Program-made: the position numbers and the translations under genes | DNA from: Maritimibacter sp. | GTDB taxonomy: Bacteria; Pseudomonadota; Alphaproteobacteria; Rhodobacterales; Rhodobacteraceae | Assembly (NCBI GenBank): GCA_017792445.1 | Contig: CP051232.1 | Span: 372,001-436,000 of the forward strand | Reading direction: 5' to 3' | Length of the DNA: 64,000 bases | The notes under the pieces: model-generated | What the model was told of the DNA's origin: nothing | The model's input: the letters and a program-made list of their open reading frames with translations, nothing else | The model's database searches: none | In this document: positions 44,530 to 53,454 of the stretch, in pieces | Layout of the letters: each line of letters begins with the position of its first letter | Position numbering within the stretch: position 1 is the stretch's first letter

Positions 44530-45939
44530 CTACAGGATGAAATCCGCCTCGGTCAGTCCCTGAGCACCGACGATATCGACGCGCATGTCGGTCGAGCCGT
44601 TGCCGTCGACATCGATCCGCAGCACCGTGTTGCCGAAAGAGTTCTCGAAGGTCCGCGCGCTGGGGCCGGCGGCGGTGAACGAACCGCCGATCGCGATGTT
44701 CAGAATGCCGTTGGAAAAGCTCGACAGGTCAATGAGATCCCTGCCCACCTCGAAGTCGGTCACGATGTCTCCGGCGCCGTTGGGGCTGTCGGATAGCCGG
44801 GCGAAGACAAAGACGTCCTGCCCGCCGCCACCGGTCAGTTCGTCGGACCCTTCGCCGCCGATCAGCGTGTCGTTGCCGTCACCGCCGTTGATCGCGTCGA
44901 CGCCGAGACCGCCGAAGATCCAGTCGTCACCATCGCCGCCGTCGATCACTTCGTTGCCGGCACGACCCGCGATGGTGTCGTTGCCGTCGCCGCCGAAGAG
45001 CACGTCGTTGCCGCGACCGCCGTCGATGTCGTCATCCCCGGCGCCCCCGTCGATCACGTCGCTCGATCCGCCGCCCGCAAGCCGGTTGTTGCCGGCATTG
45101 CCAAGCAGGGTGTTTTGCTGACCGTTGCCGGTCCCGTCGATATCGCCTGCTCCGCCGAGTTCGAGGATCTCGAAATTGTCTTCGAGCGCATAGCTTACGT
45201 AAGCCTGCACGGTATCGCTGCCCTCGCCCGCGAACTCGGCCAGTTCGATTGAGGCGTCGTCGATGATGAACAGATCGTCACCGAAGCCACCGGACACCTC
45301 GCCAACCACCGTGCCGCCGCGACCGTCGAAGATATCATCAGCGGACCCAAGCTTGACGCCGCCCAGAATGGTGCCCTGATTGATGACAGTGTCCGCGTCG
45401 GCAAACAGGTTTATTGCGGGACGCTCTATCAAAGTGCCGCTCGAGTTTGCACCGAATCCGGAAGAGATGAGACCGGTGTTGACGATCAGGTTCTCACGTG
45501 TGCCCGCAGCCCCGTCAAAACCATCCACTTCCGAGAATATCAGGATCGCGCTTTGCTGGTGTCCGACGATCTCGCCCGAATTGATGAAGACGTTACCGCC
45601 GGACTGAAGCAGGATCGCATTGTCAGCGTACCCCATGGAATAGATATTGCCGCTGTTGTGGAGGGTGAAATTCACCGGTCCACCTTGCACACCGATGTCT
45701 ATCACGTTGTCGTCAGAGGTGGACATCGTCCCGGTATTGGTAATCGTCAAGCCCGGTCCGTCACCCTCGATTCCGCCGAAGATCGTACCTGCATTCAAAA
45801 GCCGCACATCCTCTGCCGTGCCGAAAGCGACGGCGATCCCCTCGATGCTCAGAGTTCCGTTCTGCGAGACGACAATACTGTCGTCTGAGATGGGGTTGAC
45901 CGCTGTCGTTCGCAGATTGTTGATGTTGAAGATCGCCAT
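44530..45939 (-). CDS. RTX-repeat protein, tandem paralogue 1
   Basis: 469 residues. The N-terminal half (to about 215) is made of NSG/NTGxIxGG repeats (LLNAGTIFGG; VNTGLISSG; INQGTILGG) of the kind that build a beta-helix. The C-terminal half holds calcium-binding RTX nonapeptides GGxGxDxxx at about 44815-45095 (GGAGDDDIDGGRGNDVLFGG; GGDGNDTIAG) and a terminal region with DVFVFARLSDSPN and DFEVGRDLIDLS, typical of type I secretion substrates. No N-terminal signal peptide. It lies 56 bases after paralogue 2 on the same strand, so both are likely in one transcript. Function is unknown; an adhesin or surface-layer role is possible. Confidence 0.85.
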   Translation of the reverse strand: MAIFNINNLRTTAVNPISDDSIVVSQNGTLSIEGIAVAFGTAEDVRLLNAGTIFGGIEGDGPGLTITNTGTMSTSDDNVIDIGVQGGPVNFTLHNSGNIYSMGYADNAILLQSGGNVFINSGEIVGHQQSAILIFSEVDGFDGAAGTRENLIVNTGLISSGFGANSSGTLIERPAINLFADADTVINQGTILGGVKLGSADDIFDGRGGTVVGEVSGGFGDDLFIIDDASIELAEFAGEGSDTVQAYVSYALEDNFEILELGGAGDIDGTGNGQQNTLLGNAGNNRLAGGGSSDVIDGGAGDDDIDGGRGNDVLFGGDGNDTIAGRAGNEVIDGGDGDDWIFGGLGVDAINGGDGNDTLIGGEGSDELTGGGGQDVFVFARLSDSPNGAGDIVTDFEVGRDLIDLSSFSNGILNIAIGGSFTAAGPSARTFENSFGNTVLRIDVDGNGSTDMRVDIVGAQGLTEADFIL

Positions 45940-45995
45940 GTATTCCGTACTCGATTGTGTGCAGTTTTTGTTTTGCTTGGTGAACTTGCGCCGCG

Positions 45996-47399
45996 TCAGG
46001 CGGCGAAATCGCTGCCGGTCATGCCGGTCACGAGATCGATTTCGATGCGCATGTCCGTGCCGCCGTCACCGTCCGCGTCCACGAATACGATCGTGTCGCC
46101 GAACGAGTTCTCGAAGGTACGCAGCGAGGCCTGCCCATTGCCGGTGAAACCGCCTCGGATGTTCACGTCCATGCCGCCGCTGACGAGACCGGTGAAGTCG
46201 AGCCGGTCGACGCCCACCTCGAAGTTCGCGATCACGTCCGAGACGCCGCCGATGCTGTCGGCCACCCGCGTGAACACGAAGCTGTCCGCCCCGGCGCCGC
46301 CGTCCATCGTGTCAGAGCCCAGCCCGCCCTTGAGCGTGTCGTTCCCGTCGCCGCCGCTCATGTTGTCGGCGCCGAGCCCGCCGAAGATGAAATCGTCGCC
46401 CTCGCCGCCGTCGATCACGTCATTGCCGGACCGGCCCGCGATGGTGTCGTTGCCGTCGCCGCCGTCGATCACGTCGTTGCCGCGGCCGCCGTCGATGTCG
46501 TCATTCCCGGCGCCGCCGTCGATCAGGTCGCGCGACCCGCCGCCCGCCAGCCGGTTGTTGCCGGCATTGCCAGACAGGGTGTTCTGCTGGTCGTTGCCGG
46601 TGCCGTCGATATCGTCCGCTCCGCCGAGTTCGAGGATCTCGAAGTTGTCCTCGAGCGTGTAGTTCACGTAGGTCTCGACCGTATCGACGCCTTGGTTCTG
46701 GTCCTCCTGCAGCGCGATGGACGCGTCGTCGATGATGTAGAGGTCGTCGTTGAACCCGCCGCGCACGATCCCGAAAACCGTACCGCCGCGCCCGTCGAAC
46801 GTATCGTCGCTGAACCCCATGAAGACATCGCCGATCAGCGTGCCCGAGTTGATCAGGACGTCCTTGTCCTCGCCGGTGATGATCGAGGATTGCTGGAACA
46901 CCGCACCCGTGCTGGCCCGGAACGCACCACCCACGATGGTGCCGGTGTTCACGATCCGGTTCGCGTGGCCGCCGGGTGTGCTGTCGACCGAGGCGAACAG
47001 GAGGATCGCCGAGTCCTCGAACGCGATGATCTCGCCGCTGTTCTGGATCAAGTTGCCGCCGCTCTGGGCAATGATCGTCGGGCCGGTGTCGCCCGCCGAT
47101 TGGATGACGCCGGTGTTCGTGAGGGTCATGTTGGCCGGCAGGTCGCCGCCGGCGCTCACGCTTACCACGGTGTTGTCGTCTCCGGACATGACGCCGCTGT
47201 TGGTGATGCTCAGACCCTGCCCGGTAGACCGGACGCCGCCGAACAGGTCACCGCTGTTGTTGACGATTACGTCGGCCCCGCTGGTGTTGACGGCGCGGCC
47301 ACCGAAGACCAACGCCCCGCTCTGCGTGATCATGATCGTGTCGCCCGTGTTCGGGGTCTGCTGCGTTTCAACAAGCCCGTCGATTGTCGTGATTGCCAT
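45996..47399 (-). CDS. RTX-repeat protein, tandem paralogue 2
   Basis: 467 residues, clearly related to the next gene along its whole length: the same beta-helix-like N-half (VNNSGDLFGG; ITNSGVMSG; VNTGTIVGG), the shared central block EDNFEILELGGADDIDGTGN, RTX nonapeptides at about 46280-46565, and the same ending layout (FTRVADSIGG; NFEVGVDRLDFTG; RTFENSFGDTIVFVDADGDG). The short hydrophilic N-terminus lacks a signal peptide, so export would be by type I secretion through the C-terminus. Gene duplication is evident. The promoter region upstream carries three CGTTG(T/A) elements at 47513-47542. Confidence 0.85.
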   Translation of the reverse strand: MAITTIDGLVETQQTPNTGDTIMITQSGALVFGGRAVNTSGADVIVNNSGDLFGGVRSTGQGLSITNSGVMSGDDNTVVSVSAGGDLPANMTLTNTGVIQSAGDTGPTIIAQSGGNLIQNSGEIIAFEDSAILLFASVDSTPGGHANRIVNTGTIVGGAFRASTGAVFQQSSIITGEDKDVLINSGTLIGDVFMGFSDDTFDGRGGTVFGIVRGGFNDDLYIIDDASIALQEDQNQGVDTVETYVNYTLEDNFEILELGGADDIDGTGNDQQNTLSGNAGNNRLAGGGSRDLIDGGAGNDDIDGGRGNDVIDGGDGNDTIAGRSGNDVIDGGEGDDFIFGGLGADNMSGGDGNDTLKGGLGSDTMDGGAGADSFVFTRVADSIGGVSDVIANFEVGVDRLDFTGLVSGGMDVNIRGGFTGNGQASLRTFENSFGDTIVFVDADGDGGTDMRIEIDLVTGMTGSDFAA

Positions 47400-47841
47400 G
47401 TTTTCCGTCCCCTGCGCATGCCGGATGGAGCGCGGGGGCGCACCTCTTCCGGTTGAAATCGAAACTGGGCAAGGCGCTTGCGGCGCCGCCTGCGCGCAAG
47501 GATCGGGTGGACCGTTGTAGCCACCGTTGTAATCCCCGTTGAATTGCGCGCGATCCGGAGAAAAATTTTACCCGAAGGTCAAAAAGCTGCGGCGAGCCGT
47601 AAAAAAGCGAGGTTTCCTGCCTGTTTCGCAGGCACAGCGCGAACGTATCGACCTTCCTGCCGGGATGGTCTACGGTCTCGCTGACGCCGGATTCCCGCCG
47701 CAGCCCATCGCCCCTTGCCCTCCAGCCTCGCCCGCATTCGCCCCGCGGACCCGGTCTCGACGACATTCGCGACACGCGACGGACAGTCACGGCCCGCCCC
47801 GAATTGCGCGGCCTCTTCCCGGCCCGCGGGAGATGACAAAG
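47400..47841. promoter_or_regulatory. Divergent intergenic region between RTX paralogue 2 and the ABC exporter genes
   Basis: 442 bp with no convincing gene. It holds the CGTTGT operator array (47513-47542), an AT-rich stretch (about 47568-47612, with runs AAAAATTTTA and AAAAAA) that is the best place for a promoter, and a perfect hairpin TGCCTG-TTTCG-CAGGCA (47618-47634). Frames open across 47539-47841 on the plus strand continue the exporter frame upstream but show no protein-like sequence and have no ribosome site. Confidence 0.5.
47513..47542 (-). promoter_or_regulatory. Triple CGTTGT/A direct repeat (candidate operator) upstream of the RTX genes
   Basis: CGTTGT-AGCCAC-CGTTGT-AATCCC-CGTTGA: three hexamers each 12 bp apart, about 114-143 bases upstream of RTX paralogue 2 and 290-320 bases upstream of the exporter. 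Spacing and core are the same as at 42096-42113 and 44397-44414. It could control either direction. Confidence 0.55.
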
Positions 47842-49701
47842 ATGACAGATCAGACCGCCCCGGCCCGGGACGCCGCAGACCCGCGCCAGTTCCGCCGCAC
47901 GAACAGCGTCGACCGCAAGCAGGGGCTGGGCGCGATCGCGCGGATCACACGCATGTGCCTGAAGTATCCGCGCCGGGTGGCGCTTTCGATGCTGGCGACG
48001 GTCGCGGCGGTGGCCATGCAGCTGTCGATCCCGATGATCCTTGGCCGCGCCGTGGACGCGACGCAGGCGATGGCGGGCGACGGCGCCGATACCCGCGCGC
48101 TGGTGCTGATCGCGCTGACGCTGATGATTGCCTCGGTCCTGCGCGGGCTGTTCACGCTGGTGCAGAACTACACGGCGGAATCCGTGGGTCACGCGCTGGC
48201 GCAAGACCTGCGCAACGCGATCTATGACAAGATCCAGCGTCTGCCGTTCTCGTTTCACGACCGCACCCATTCGGGCGACCTGATCACCGTCGGGATGCTC
48301 GATCTGGAAGGGGTGCGGATGTATTTCTCGACCGCGCTGGTCCGGACCGTGCTGCTGGCGCTGCTGATCGGCATTGGCGCGTTCATGCTGCTGTCGACCG
48401 ACGTGGTGCTGGGTTTGCTGGCCCTGTCCTTCGTGCCCTTCGCGGCGTGGCGCAGTTCGGTCATGCAACTGACCCTGCGCCGCACGTGGCTGGTGTTGCA
48501 GGAGAAGCTCGGCGTCCTGAGCCAGGTTATGGAAGAGAACCTCGCCGGTATCCGCGTCGTCCGGGCCTTTGCCGCCGCCGATCACGAGATGGCGAAATTC
48601 GACCGCGCCTCGAAGACCGCGCTGGAACTCAGCCATGAACGGGTCACTGTCCGGGTGACCAACACCTCGGTGATGACGCTGGCCTTCTTCACCGCGATGG
48701 GGCTGGTGCTGCTGGTGGGCGGTCGTCAGGTGGCGAACGGGTCGATCACGGTCGGCACGCTGGCGACCTTCCTGACCTTCATGACGATCCTGCAGATGCC
48801 GGTTCGCCAGCTTGGCCTGATGGTCAACGCCTACGCCCGTGCCTCGACCTGCGGCGCGCGGCTGTTCGCGTTGATCGACATGCCGATGGAAGTCGATGAT
48901 GCCCCCGGCGCGAAGCCGCTGGAAATCACCGAAGGCACGCTGACGCTGGACAACGTGGGTTTCTCCTATGCCGGCTCGGGTGACCGCCGCGCGGTGTCGG
49001 GGATCAGCTTCAGCGCGAAACGGGGCGAGACCATCGGCATCGTCGGCGCACCGGGATCCGGCAAGACGACGCTGATGCACCTGCTGCCACGGTTCTATGA
49101 CCCGACCGAGGGGGCGATCCGCATCGACGGGCAGGACCTGCGCGACGTGACCCTGTCCTCGGTCCGGCAGGCGGTGGCGGTGGTCCAGCAGGACAGCTTC
49201 CTGTTCACGACCTCGATCGAGAACAACATCGCCTATGCCGAACCTTACACGCAGGACGGCCGCATCCGGGGCGTCGCCGAGTCGGCGCAGCTGCACGACT
49301 ATGTGCTGGGCCTGCCCCGCAAGTACGACACCATCGTCGGCGAGCGTGGCGTGTCGCTGTCGGGCGGCCAGCGGCAGCGGTTGTCCATCGCGCGCACGCT
49401 GATGACCGAGCCCGCAGTGCTGATCTTCGACGACTCGACGGCCGCGATCGACGCGGGCACCGAAAGCCGCATCCGGGCGGCGATGAAGGACTATGCAAAG
49501 GACCGCGTGACGCTGATTGTGGCGCACCGGCTGGCGTCGCTGATGCATGCGGACCGGATCATCTTCCTTGAGGACGGCAAGGTCGTCGAACAGGGAACCC
49601 ACGAGGAACTGTTGGCCCTCGGCGGCCGGTACACCGCCCTGCACGATCTTCAGATGCGCCCCGAAGGCGACGTTCTGGACGAGATGGAGACGACCCGATG
49701 A
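47842..49701 (+). CDS. ABC exporter half-transporter with degenerate ATPase site (heterodimer subunit A)
   Basis: 619 residues: six membrane helices (about 35-330) followed by an ATPase domain with Walker A GAPGSGKTT, a canonical LSGGQRQR signature, and Walker B LIFDDSTAAID, in which the catalytic glutamate is replaced by aspartate. The H-loop IVAHRLAS is present. This marks the weak-site half of a heterodimeric multidrug/lipid exporter. It lacks the extra N-terminal peptidase-like domain of RTX toxin exporters. ATG 47842 is preferred to ATG 47833 because GGGAG lies nine bases before it. It overlaps the partner gene by four bases. Confidence 0.9.
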   Translation: MTDQTAPARDAADPRQFRRTNSVDRKQGLGAIARITRMCLKYPRRVALSMLATVAAVAMQLSIPMILGRAVDATQAMAGDGADTRALVLIALTLMIASVLRGLFTLVQNYTAESVGHALAQDLRNAIYDKIQRLPFSFHDRTHSGDLITVGMLDLEGVRMYFSTALVRTVLLALLIGIGAFMLLSTDVVLGLLALSFVPFAAWRSSVMQLTLRRTWLVLQEKLGVLSQVMEENLAGIRVVRAFAAADHEMAKFDRASKTALELSHERVTVRVTNTSVMTLAFFTAMGLVLLVGGRQVANGSITVGTLATFLTFMTILQMPVRQLGLMVNAYARASTCGARLFALIDMPMEVDDAPGAKPLEITEGTLTLDNVGFSYAGSGDRRAVSGISFSAKRGETIGIVGAPGSGKTTLMHLLPRFYDPTEGAIRIDGQDLRDVTLSSVRQAVAVVQQDSFLFTTSIENNIAYAEPYTQDGRIRGVAESAQLHDYVLGLPRKYDTIVGERGVSLSGGQRQRLSIARTLMTEPAVLIFDDSTAAIDAGTESRIRAAMKDYAKDRVTLIVAHRLASLMHADRIIFLEDGKVVEQGTHEELLALGGRYTALHDLQMRPEGDVLDEMETTR

Positions 49702-51590
49702 GCCCGACCCGCACCGGCGAACCCCGCGACCCGCACGACGACGGCCGCCCGCGCATGCGGGCCGTGGTCGGCTCGGACCGGATCGAGGAAGAGATTTTCG
49801 GCCGCGCCTTCGACGGAAAGGTCGTGCGGCGGATCTGGGCCTTTGTCGAGCCCTATCGCAGCCGCGTCTGGATCGCGGTGACGGCGGTGATCATCTTCAC
49901 CCTGTCGCAGCTGTCGATCCCGCTGCTGATCCGCTTCGCCATCGACCACGGCATGGCCGCCGACGCCGCTCCGGGCACGCTGACGCTGATCGTGGCGCTG
50001 TTCGCGCTGGCGATCGTGATCAACTTAATCGCCTCGCTGGTGCAGGAACGCGTGACGGGCCGGATGGCCGAGAACGTGCTGTTCGACATTCGGCGCAAGA
50101 TGTTCGCCCACCTGCAGCGCGTGTCGCTGTCCTTCATGGACAAGACCGAGGTCGGCCGCCTGATGTCGCGGCTGCAGGGCGATGTGAACTCGATGCAGGA
50201 ATTCCTTGAGACGTCGATCATGTCGGTGGGCGACCTGCTGCTGCTGGTGGGCATCGTCGTGGTGATGCTGTGGCTCGACTGGCAACTGGCGGCGATGGTT
50301 CTGCTGGCGCTGCCGATCCTGTTCGGTGTGCGCGTGCTGTGGCTGTCCAAGGCGCGTGCCGCATTCATGGCCGCGCACGAGGCGAACTCGGTCACCAACG
50401 GCGCGCTGGCCGAGGCGATCCACGGCGTCCGCGCGGTTCAGGCGATGGACCGCGCCACGCTGAATGCCAAGCTGTACGGTGAACTGGTCCAGACGAACTA
50501 CAACGCGCACCTGCGCGCCTCGCGGCTGGCGCAGATCATGATCCCTATCGTCGACAGCCTGACGGGTATCGCGATGGCGGTGGTTGTCGTGGCGGGCGGC
50601 CTGATGGTCGTATCGGGCCGGATCGAGGTCGGCGTGATGGTCGCCTTCCTGTTCTACATCCAGCGGTTCTTCGACCCGATCCGGTCACTGACCATGCAGT
50701 ACTCGGTGATGCAGCGCGCCATGGCGTCGGGCCACCGCCTGACCGAGGTGCTGGACGTCGAAGTGTCGGTGGAAGACGCCCCCGACGCGGTGCCGCTGAC
50801 CAAGGCCGACGACGGCTCGGTCGAGTTCCGGAACGTGACATTCGGCTATAACCCGAAACACCCGGTGCTGAAGGACGTGTCGTTCAAGGTGAAATCCGGC
50901 GAGACGGTCGCGCTGGTCGGTCCCACCGGGTCGGGCAAGTCGTCGTCGATGTCGCTGATCCACCGGTTCTACGATGTGCAGGACGGCGCCGTGCTGGTCG
51001 GCGGCAAGGATGTTCGGGACGTCACGCAGGAAAGCCTTGGCCGCCACATCGCGATGGTCTTGCAAGAGCCTTACCTGTTCACCGGCACCGTGATGGACAA
51101 CATCCGCTATTCCTCGCACTGGGCATCGGACGAAGACGTGATCGAGGCCACCAAGGCCGTGGGCGCGCATGACTTCGTGGCTGCCCTGCCCCAAGGGTAT
51201 GACACGATGCTGGAAGAGCGCGGGTCGAACCTGTCTTTGGGCCAGCGACAGCTTCTGTCCTTCGCCCGCGCACTGGTGGCGGATGCCAAGATCCTTGTGC
51301 TGGACGAAGCGACCGCCAACATCGACAGCTATACCGAGATGCTGATCCAGAAGGCGTTGCAGAAGCTTCTCGAGGGGCGCACCGGGCTGGTGATCGCGCA
51401 CCGGCTGGCGACCATCCGCAACGCGGACCGGATCGTCGTATTGCAGCAGGGCACGCTGATCGAGGAAGGCAACCACGAGGCGCTGATGGCGCAGAAGGGT
51501 CTGTATTCGAAGCTTTATTCGCTGAACTACGCGAGCTTCGACGATTTGCCGGATGATCTTTCGGATGCGGATCGGGCAATGGCGACGTGA
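49698..51590 (+). CDS. ABC exporter half-transporter with canonical ATPase site (heterodimer subunit B)
   Basis: 630 residues: a 50-residue hydrophilic N-terminus, six membrane helices (about 55-340) and an ATPase domain with Walker A GPTGSGKSS, Walker B ILVLDEATANID with the catalytic glutamate, and H-loop VIAHRLAT. Its signature is LSLGQRQL instead of LSGGQ. Combined with subunit A this gives one competent site (B Walker motifs with A signature) and one doubly degenerate site (A Walker B with B signature), the textbook asymmetric exporter. ATGA overlap with subunit A. Substrate unknown. Confidence 0.92.
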   Translation: MSPTRTGEPRDPHDDGRPRMRAVVGSDRIEEEIFGRAFDGKVVRRIWAFVEPYRSRVWIAVTAVIIFTLSQLSIPLLIRFAIDHGMAADAAPGTLTLIVALFALAIVINLIASLVQERVTGRMAENVLFDIRRKMFAHLQRVSLSFMDKTEVGRLMSRLQGDVNSMQEFLETSIMSVGDLLLLVGIVVVMLWLDWQLAAMVLLALPILFGVRVLWLSKARAAFMAAHEANSVTNGALAEAIHGVRAVQAMDRATLNAKLYGELVQTNYNAHLRASRLAQIMIPIVDSLTGIAMAVVVVAGGLMVVSGRIEVGVMVAFLFYIQRFFDPIRSLTMQYSVMQRAMASGHRLTEVLDVEVSVEDAPDAVPLTKADDGSVEFRNVTFGYNPKHPVLKDVSFKVKSGETVALVGPTGSGKSSSMSLIHRFYDVQDGAVLVGGKDVRDVTQESLGRHIAMVLQEPYLFTGTVMDNIRYSSHWASDEDVIEATKAVGAHDFVAALPQGYDTMLEERGSNLSLGQRQLLSFARALVADAKILVLDEATANIDSYTEMLIQKALQKLLEGRTGLVIAHRLATIRNADRIVVLQQGTLIEEGNHEALMAQKGLYSKLYSLNYASFDDLPDDLSDADRAMAT

Positions 51591-51611
51591 GGATGGTGAG
51601 TTAATCCGCCA

Positions 51612-51631
51612 GCGCGCCGATCACGGCGCGC
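51612..51631. terminator. Bidirectional terminator-like hairpin
   Basis: Perfect 8-bp stem GCGCGCCG / CGGCGCGC with an ATCA loop, 22 bases after the exporter stop in the convergent gap before the siderophore-interacting protein gene. There is no T-run. The following 90 bases are rich in further GC inverted repeats resembling those at 37476-37539. Confidence 0.45.
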
Positions 51632-51715
51632 ATCCGGGCATCGCCGGGCCCCGGTGCGGTCGGGCGCTGCCCGGTGACGCTTTGCGCCGTTGTTCCGGGC
51701 GGGCCCTCGCATCTT

Positions 51716-52489
51716 TCAGTGCACCGCGCTCTCTACCTTCTCGCGGTGCCAGTAGTTTGACGCCTTCAGGTTCTCGCCGGGATGATCCAGCGCTTCCATC
51801 CGGGCGCGCGCCTTCGCCACGTCGCCTGCCTCGGCCGCGACGAAGACGAAGCCCTCGCCTTCGGGCAGTTCTTCAAGCGTGTCGAGGTAACCGCCCAGCG
51901 TCTGGCCCCGGTCGCGGCACAGCCACAGCACGGTAAGGTCGGCATCGGTGTCGAAGCGCTGGATCTCGCCCGCGTCCGCGACCTCGATGATCGCTTCGAT
52001 GCGGGTGTCGTCCGGCAGTTCCTCGATCCGGCGCGCGATGGCCGGAAGCGCGGTGGCGTCGCCGATCAGCAGGTGCCAGTCAGCGGTTCCCTCGACCACG
52101 AACGACCCGCGCGGGCCGCCGACGCCCAGCATGTCACCGGGCTTGGCCTGCGCGGCCCAAGGACCGGCGGTGCCTTCGTCATGCAGCACGAAGTCAAGCG
52201 TCAACCGCCCCGCCTCGGCATCGAACGTACGCGGGGTAAAGTCGCGCATCTCCGGCGCCTCGCCGGGCCATTCCAGACCGCGCTCGCCGCGCGTGGGGGT
52301 GGGCAGGTCCTGTCCGGGGCGCGGGAAGAACAGTTTCACATGGTCGTCGAACCCCAGCGAGACAAAGCCCCTGAGATCGGGCGTTTCCACCACGATCCGG
52401 GCCATGCCGGGCGTGATGCGGGTGTTCGAGACGACGGTCGCCCGGCGAAAACGGATTTCATGCCGGACGCGGCGTGTGGTTATGGGCAT
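51716..52489 (-). CDS. Siderophore-interacting FAD-dependent ferric reductase family protein
   Basis: 257 residues. SIP-family proteins use NAD(P)H and FAD to release iron from ferric siderophores. The N-terminal FAD-binding barrel (RITPGMARIVVETPDL; FTPRTFDAEAGRLTLDFVLH; GPRGSFVVEG) and C-terminal NAD(P)H-binding domain (LLIGDATALPAIARRIEEL; FVFVAAEAGDV) are visible. The start at 52489 (MPITTRRVRHEIRFRRA) follows GAAAGG. It is transcribed alone. No Fur- or Irr-like box was recognised in the 163-bp upstream gap. Confidence 0.88.
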   Translation of the reverse strand: MPITTRRVRHEIRFRRATVVSNTRITPGMARIVVETPDLRGFVSLGFDDHVKLFFPRPGQDLPTPTRGERGLEWPGEAPEMRDFTPRTFDAEAGRLTLDFVLHDEGTAGPWAAQAKPGDMLGVGGPRGSFVVEGTADWHLLIGDATALPAIARRIEELPDDTRIEAIIEVADAGEIQRFDTDADLTVLWLCRDRGQTLGGYLDTLEELPEGEGFVFVAAEAGDVAKARARMEALDHPGENLKASNYWHREKVESAVH

Positions 52490-52652
52490 ATCTGTGCCTT
52501 TCGCGGATTTCATATCTGGCTGGCAGCGGGCCAAAGCGGCCTCCGCGTTGCTTGCCGGTGTGGCGTGATACGACCGGTCGGATAATTTCCGTCGCCGGTC
52601 GCGAGAATTTCACGCGGCACCACGTTTGAAGTTAGCGCTATCGACCGGATGT

Positions 52653-53396
52653 TCAACCGGCCAGCGCTTCTGCCCCGCCCCGCACCAGAAGGATCACGGA
52701 CAGCGCGAACAGCAGGGTCTGGATGATCCGCATGTAGGTCGCCTCTGGCATCAGCCGTACCAGCCAGCGGCCGACGAAGGTGCCGCCGACGCCCGCCACC
52801 GTCAGCCCGGCGATCAGCCACCAGTTCAGCCCGTCGAACTGGCCGATGGCCCAGTAGGCCGGAAGCTTCACAAGGTTGCCGATAGCGAAGCTGATCGCGA
52901 CGGTTCCGGCGAATTCCAGCTTGGGCAGCTTCTGCGGCAGCAGGAAAGCCTGCGACGGAGGCGCGCCCGAATGGGTGATGAAACTGGCGATACCGGTGAT
53001 CGTGCCCCAGAACAGCCCCGGCAGCACATGGGCCTCGGCTTTCTCGTCGCTGCCCCGCTTCACCCAAGCCCGCCAGCAGTACCAAAGACCGATTGCACCG
53101 GTGAAGATCAGCAGCGCGGCTTCCGAGGTGTAAGGCGTCACCAGCGTGGCGATGCCCACGCCCAGAACGATGGCGGGCGTCAGGATCAGAAGGTTCCGCT
53201 TCGAGAAACTTTTGCGGTACAGCCAGACGCCGATCCAGTCCGTCACCACGTAGACCGGCAAAAGGATTGCGGCCGCGCGGACCGGGTTCATGAAAAGGGC
53301 AAGCATCGGCACCGCAATGGCGGCGGCAGAGGCCAGCCCCCCTTTCGAGGCGCCCACGACAAGCGCCGCGAGGTAGAGCAGGATCGTATCGGTCAT
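52653..53396 (-). CDS. TauE/SafE-family membrane permease
   Basis: 247 residues with about eight membrane helices. The paired family motifs are visible: VVGASKGGLASAAAIAVPML in the first half and TGIASFITHSGAPPSQAFLLP plus AISFAIGNLVKLPAYW in the second. Members move small organosulfur compounds or sulfite across the membrane, but substrates of most are unknown. ATG 53396 is chosen over an in-frame TTG six codons upstream that lacks a ribosome site. Same strand as both neighbours, with modest gaps. Confidence 0.88.
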   Translation of the reverse strand: MTDTILLYLAALVVGASKGGLASAAAIAVPMLALFMNPVRAAAILLPVYVVTDWIGVWLYRKSFSKRNLLILTPAIVLGVGIATLVTPYTSEAALLIFTGAIGLWYCWRAWVKRGSDEKAEAHVLPGLFWGTITGIASFITHSGAPPSQAFLLPQKLPKLEFAGTVAISFAIGNLVKLPAYWAIGQFDGLNWWLIAGLTVAGVGGTFVGRWLVRLMPEATYMRIIQTLLFALSVILLVRGGAEALAG

Positions 53397-53454
53397 TCGG
53401 AAAGGTCTTTGCAAAGTGTCGCGCGGGGTCGGTGACCGCCCCCGCGCGGAGGCG

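Noticed and set aside
44815-45095. Regularly spaced short repeats that could be mistaken for a CRISPR array
   Set aside because: The period corresponds to RTX nonapeptide codons, the frame stays open, and there are no constant repeats with unique spacers.
47368-49644. A 758-codon minus-strand frame opposite the ABC exporter
   Set aside because: No recognisable protein features; the plus strand has intact ABC transporter motifs.
47842-51590. The ABC exporter pair as the type I secretion system of the RTX proteins
   Set aside because: Both subunits lack the N-terminal peptidase-like domain and there is no membrane-fusion protein gene; they look like a heterodimeric small-molecule or lipid exporter.
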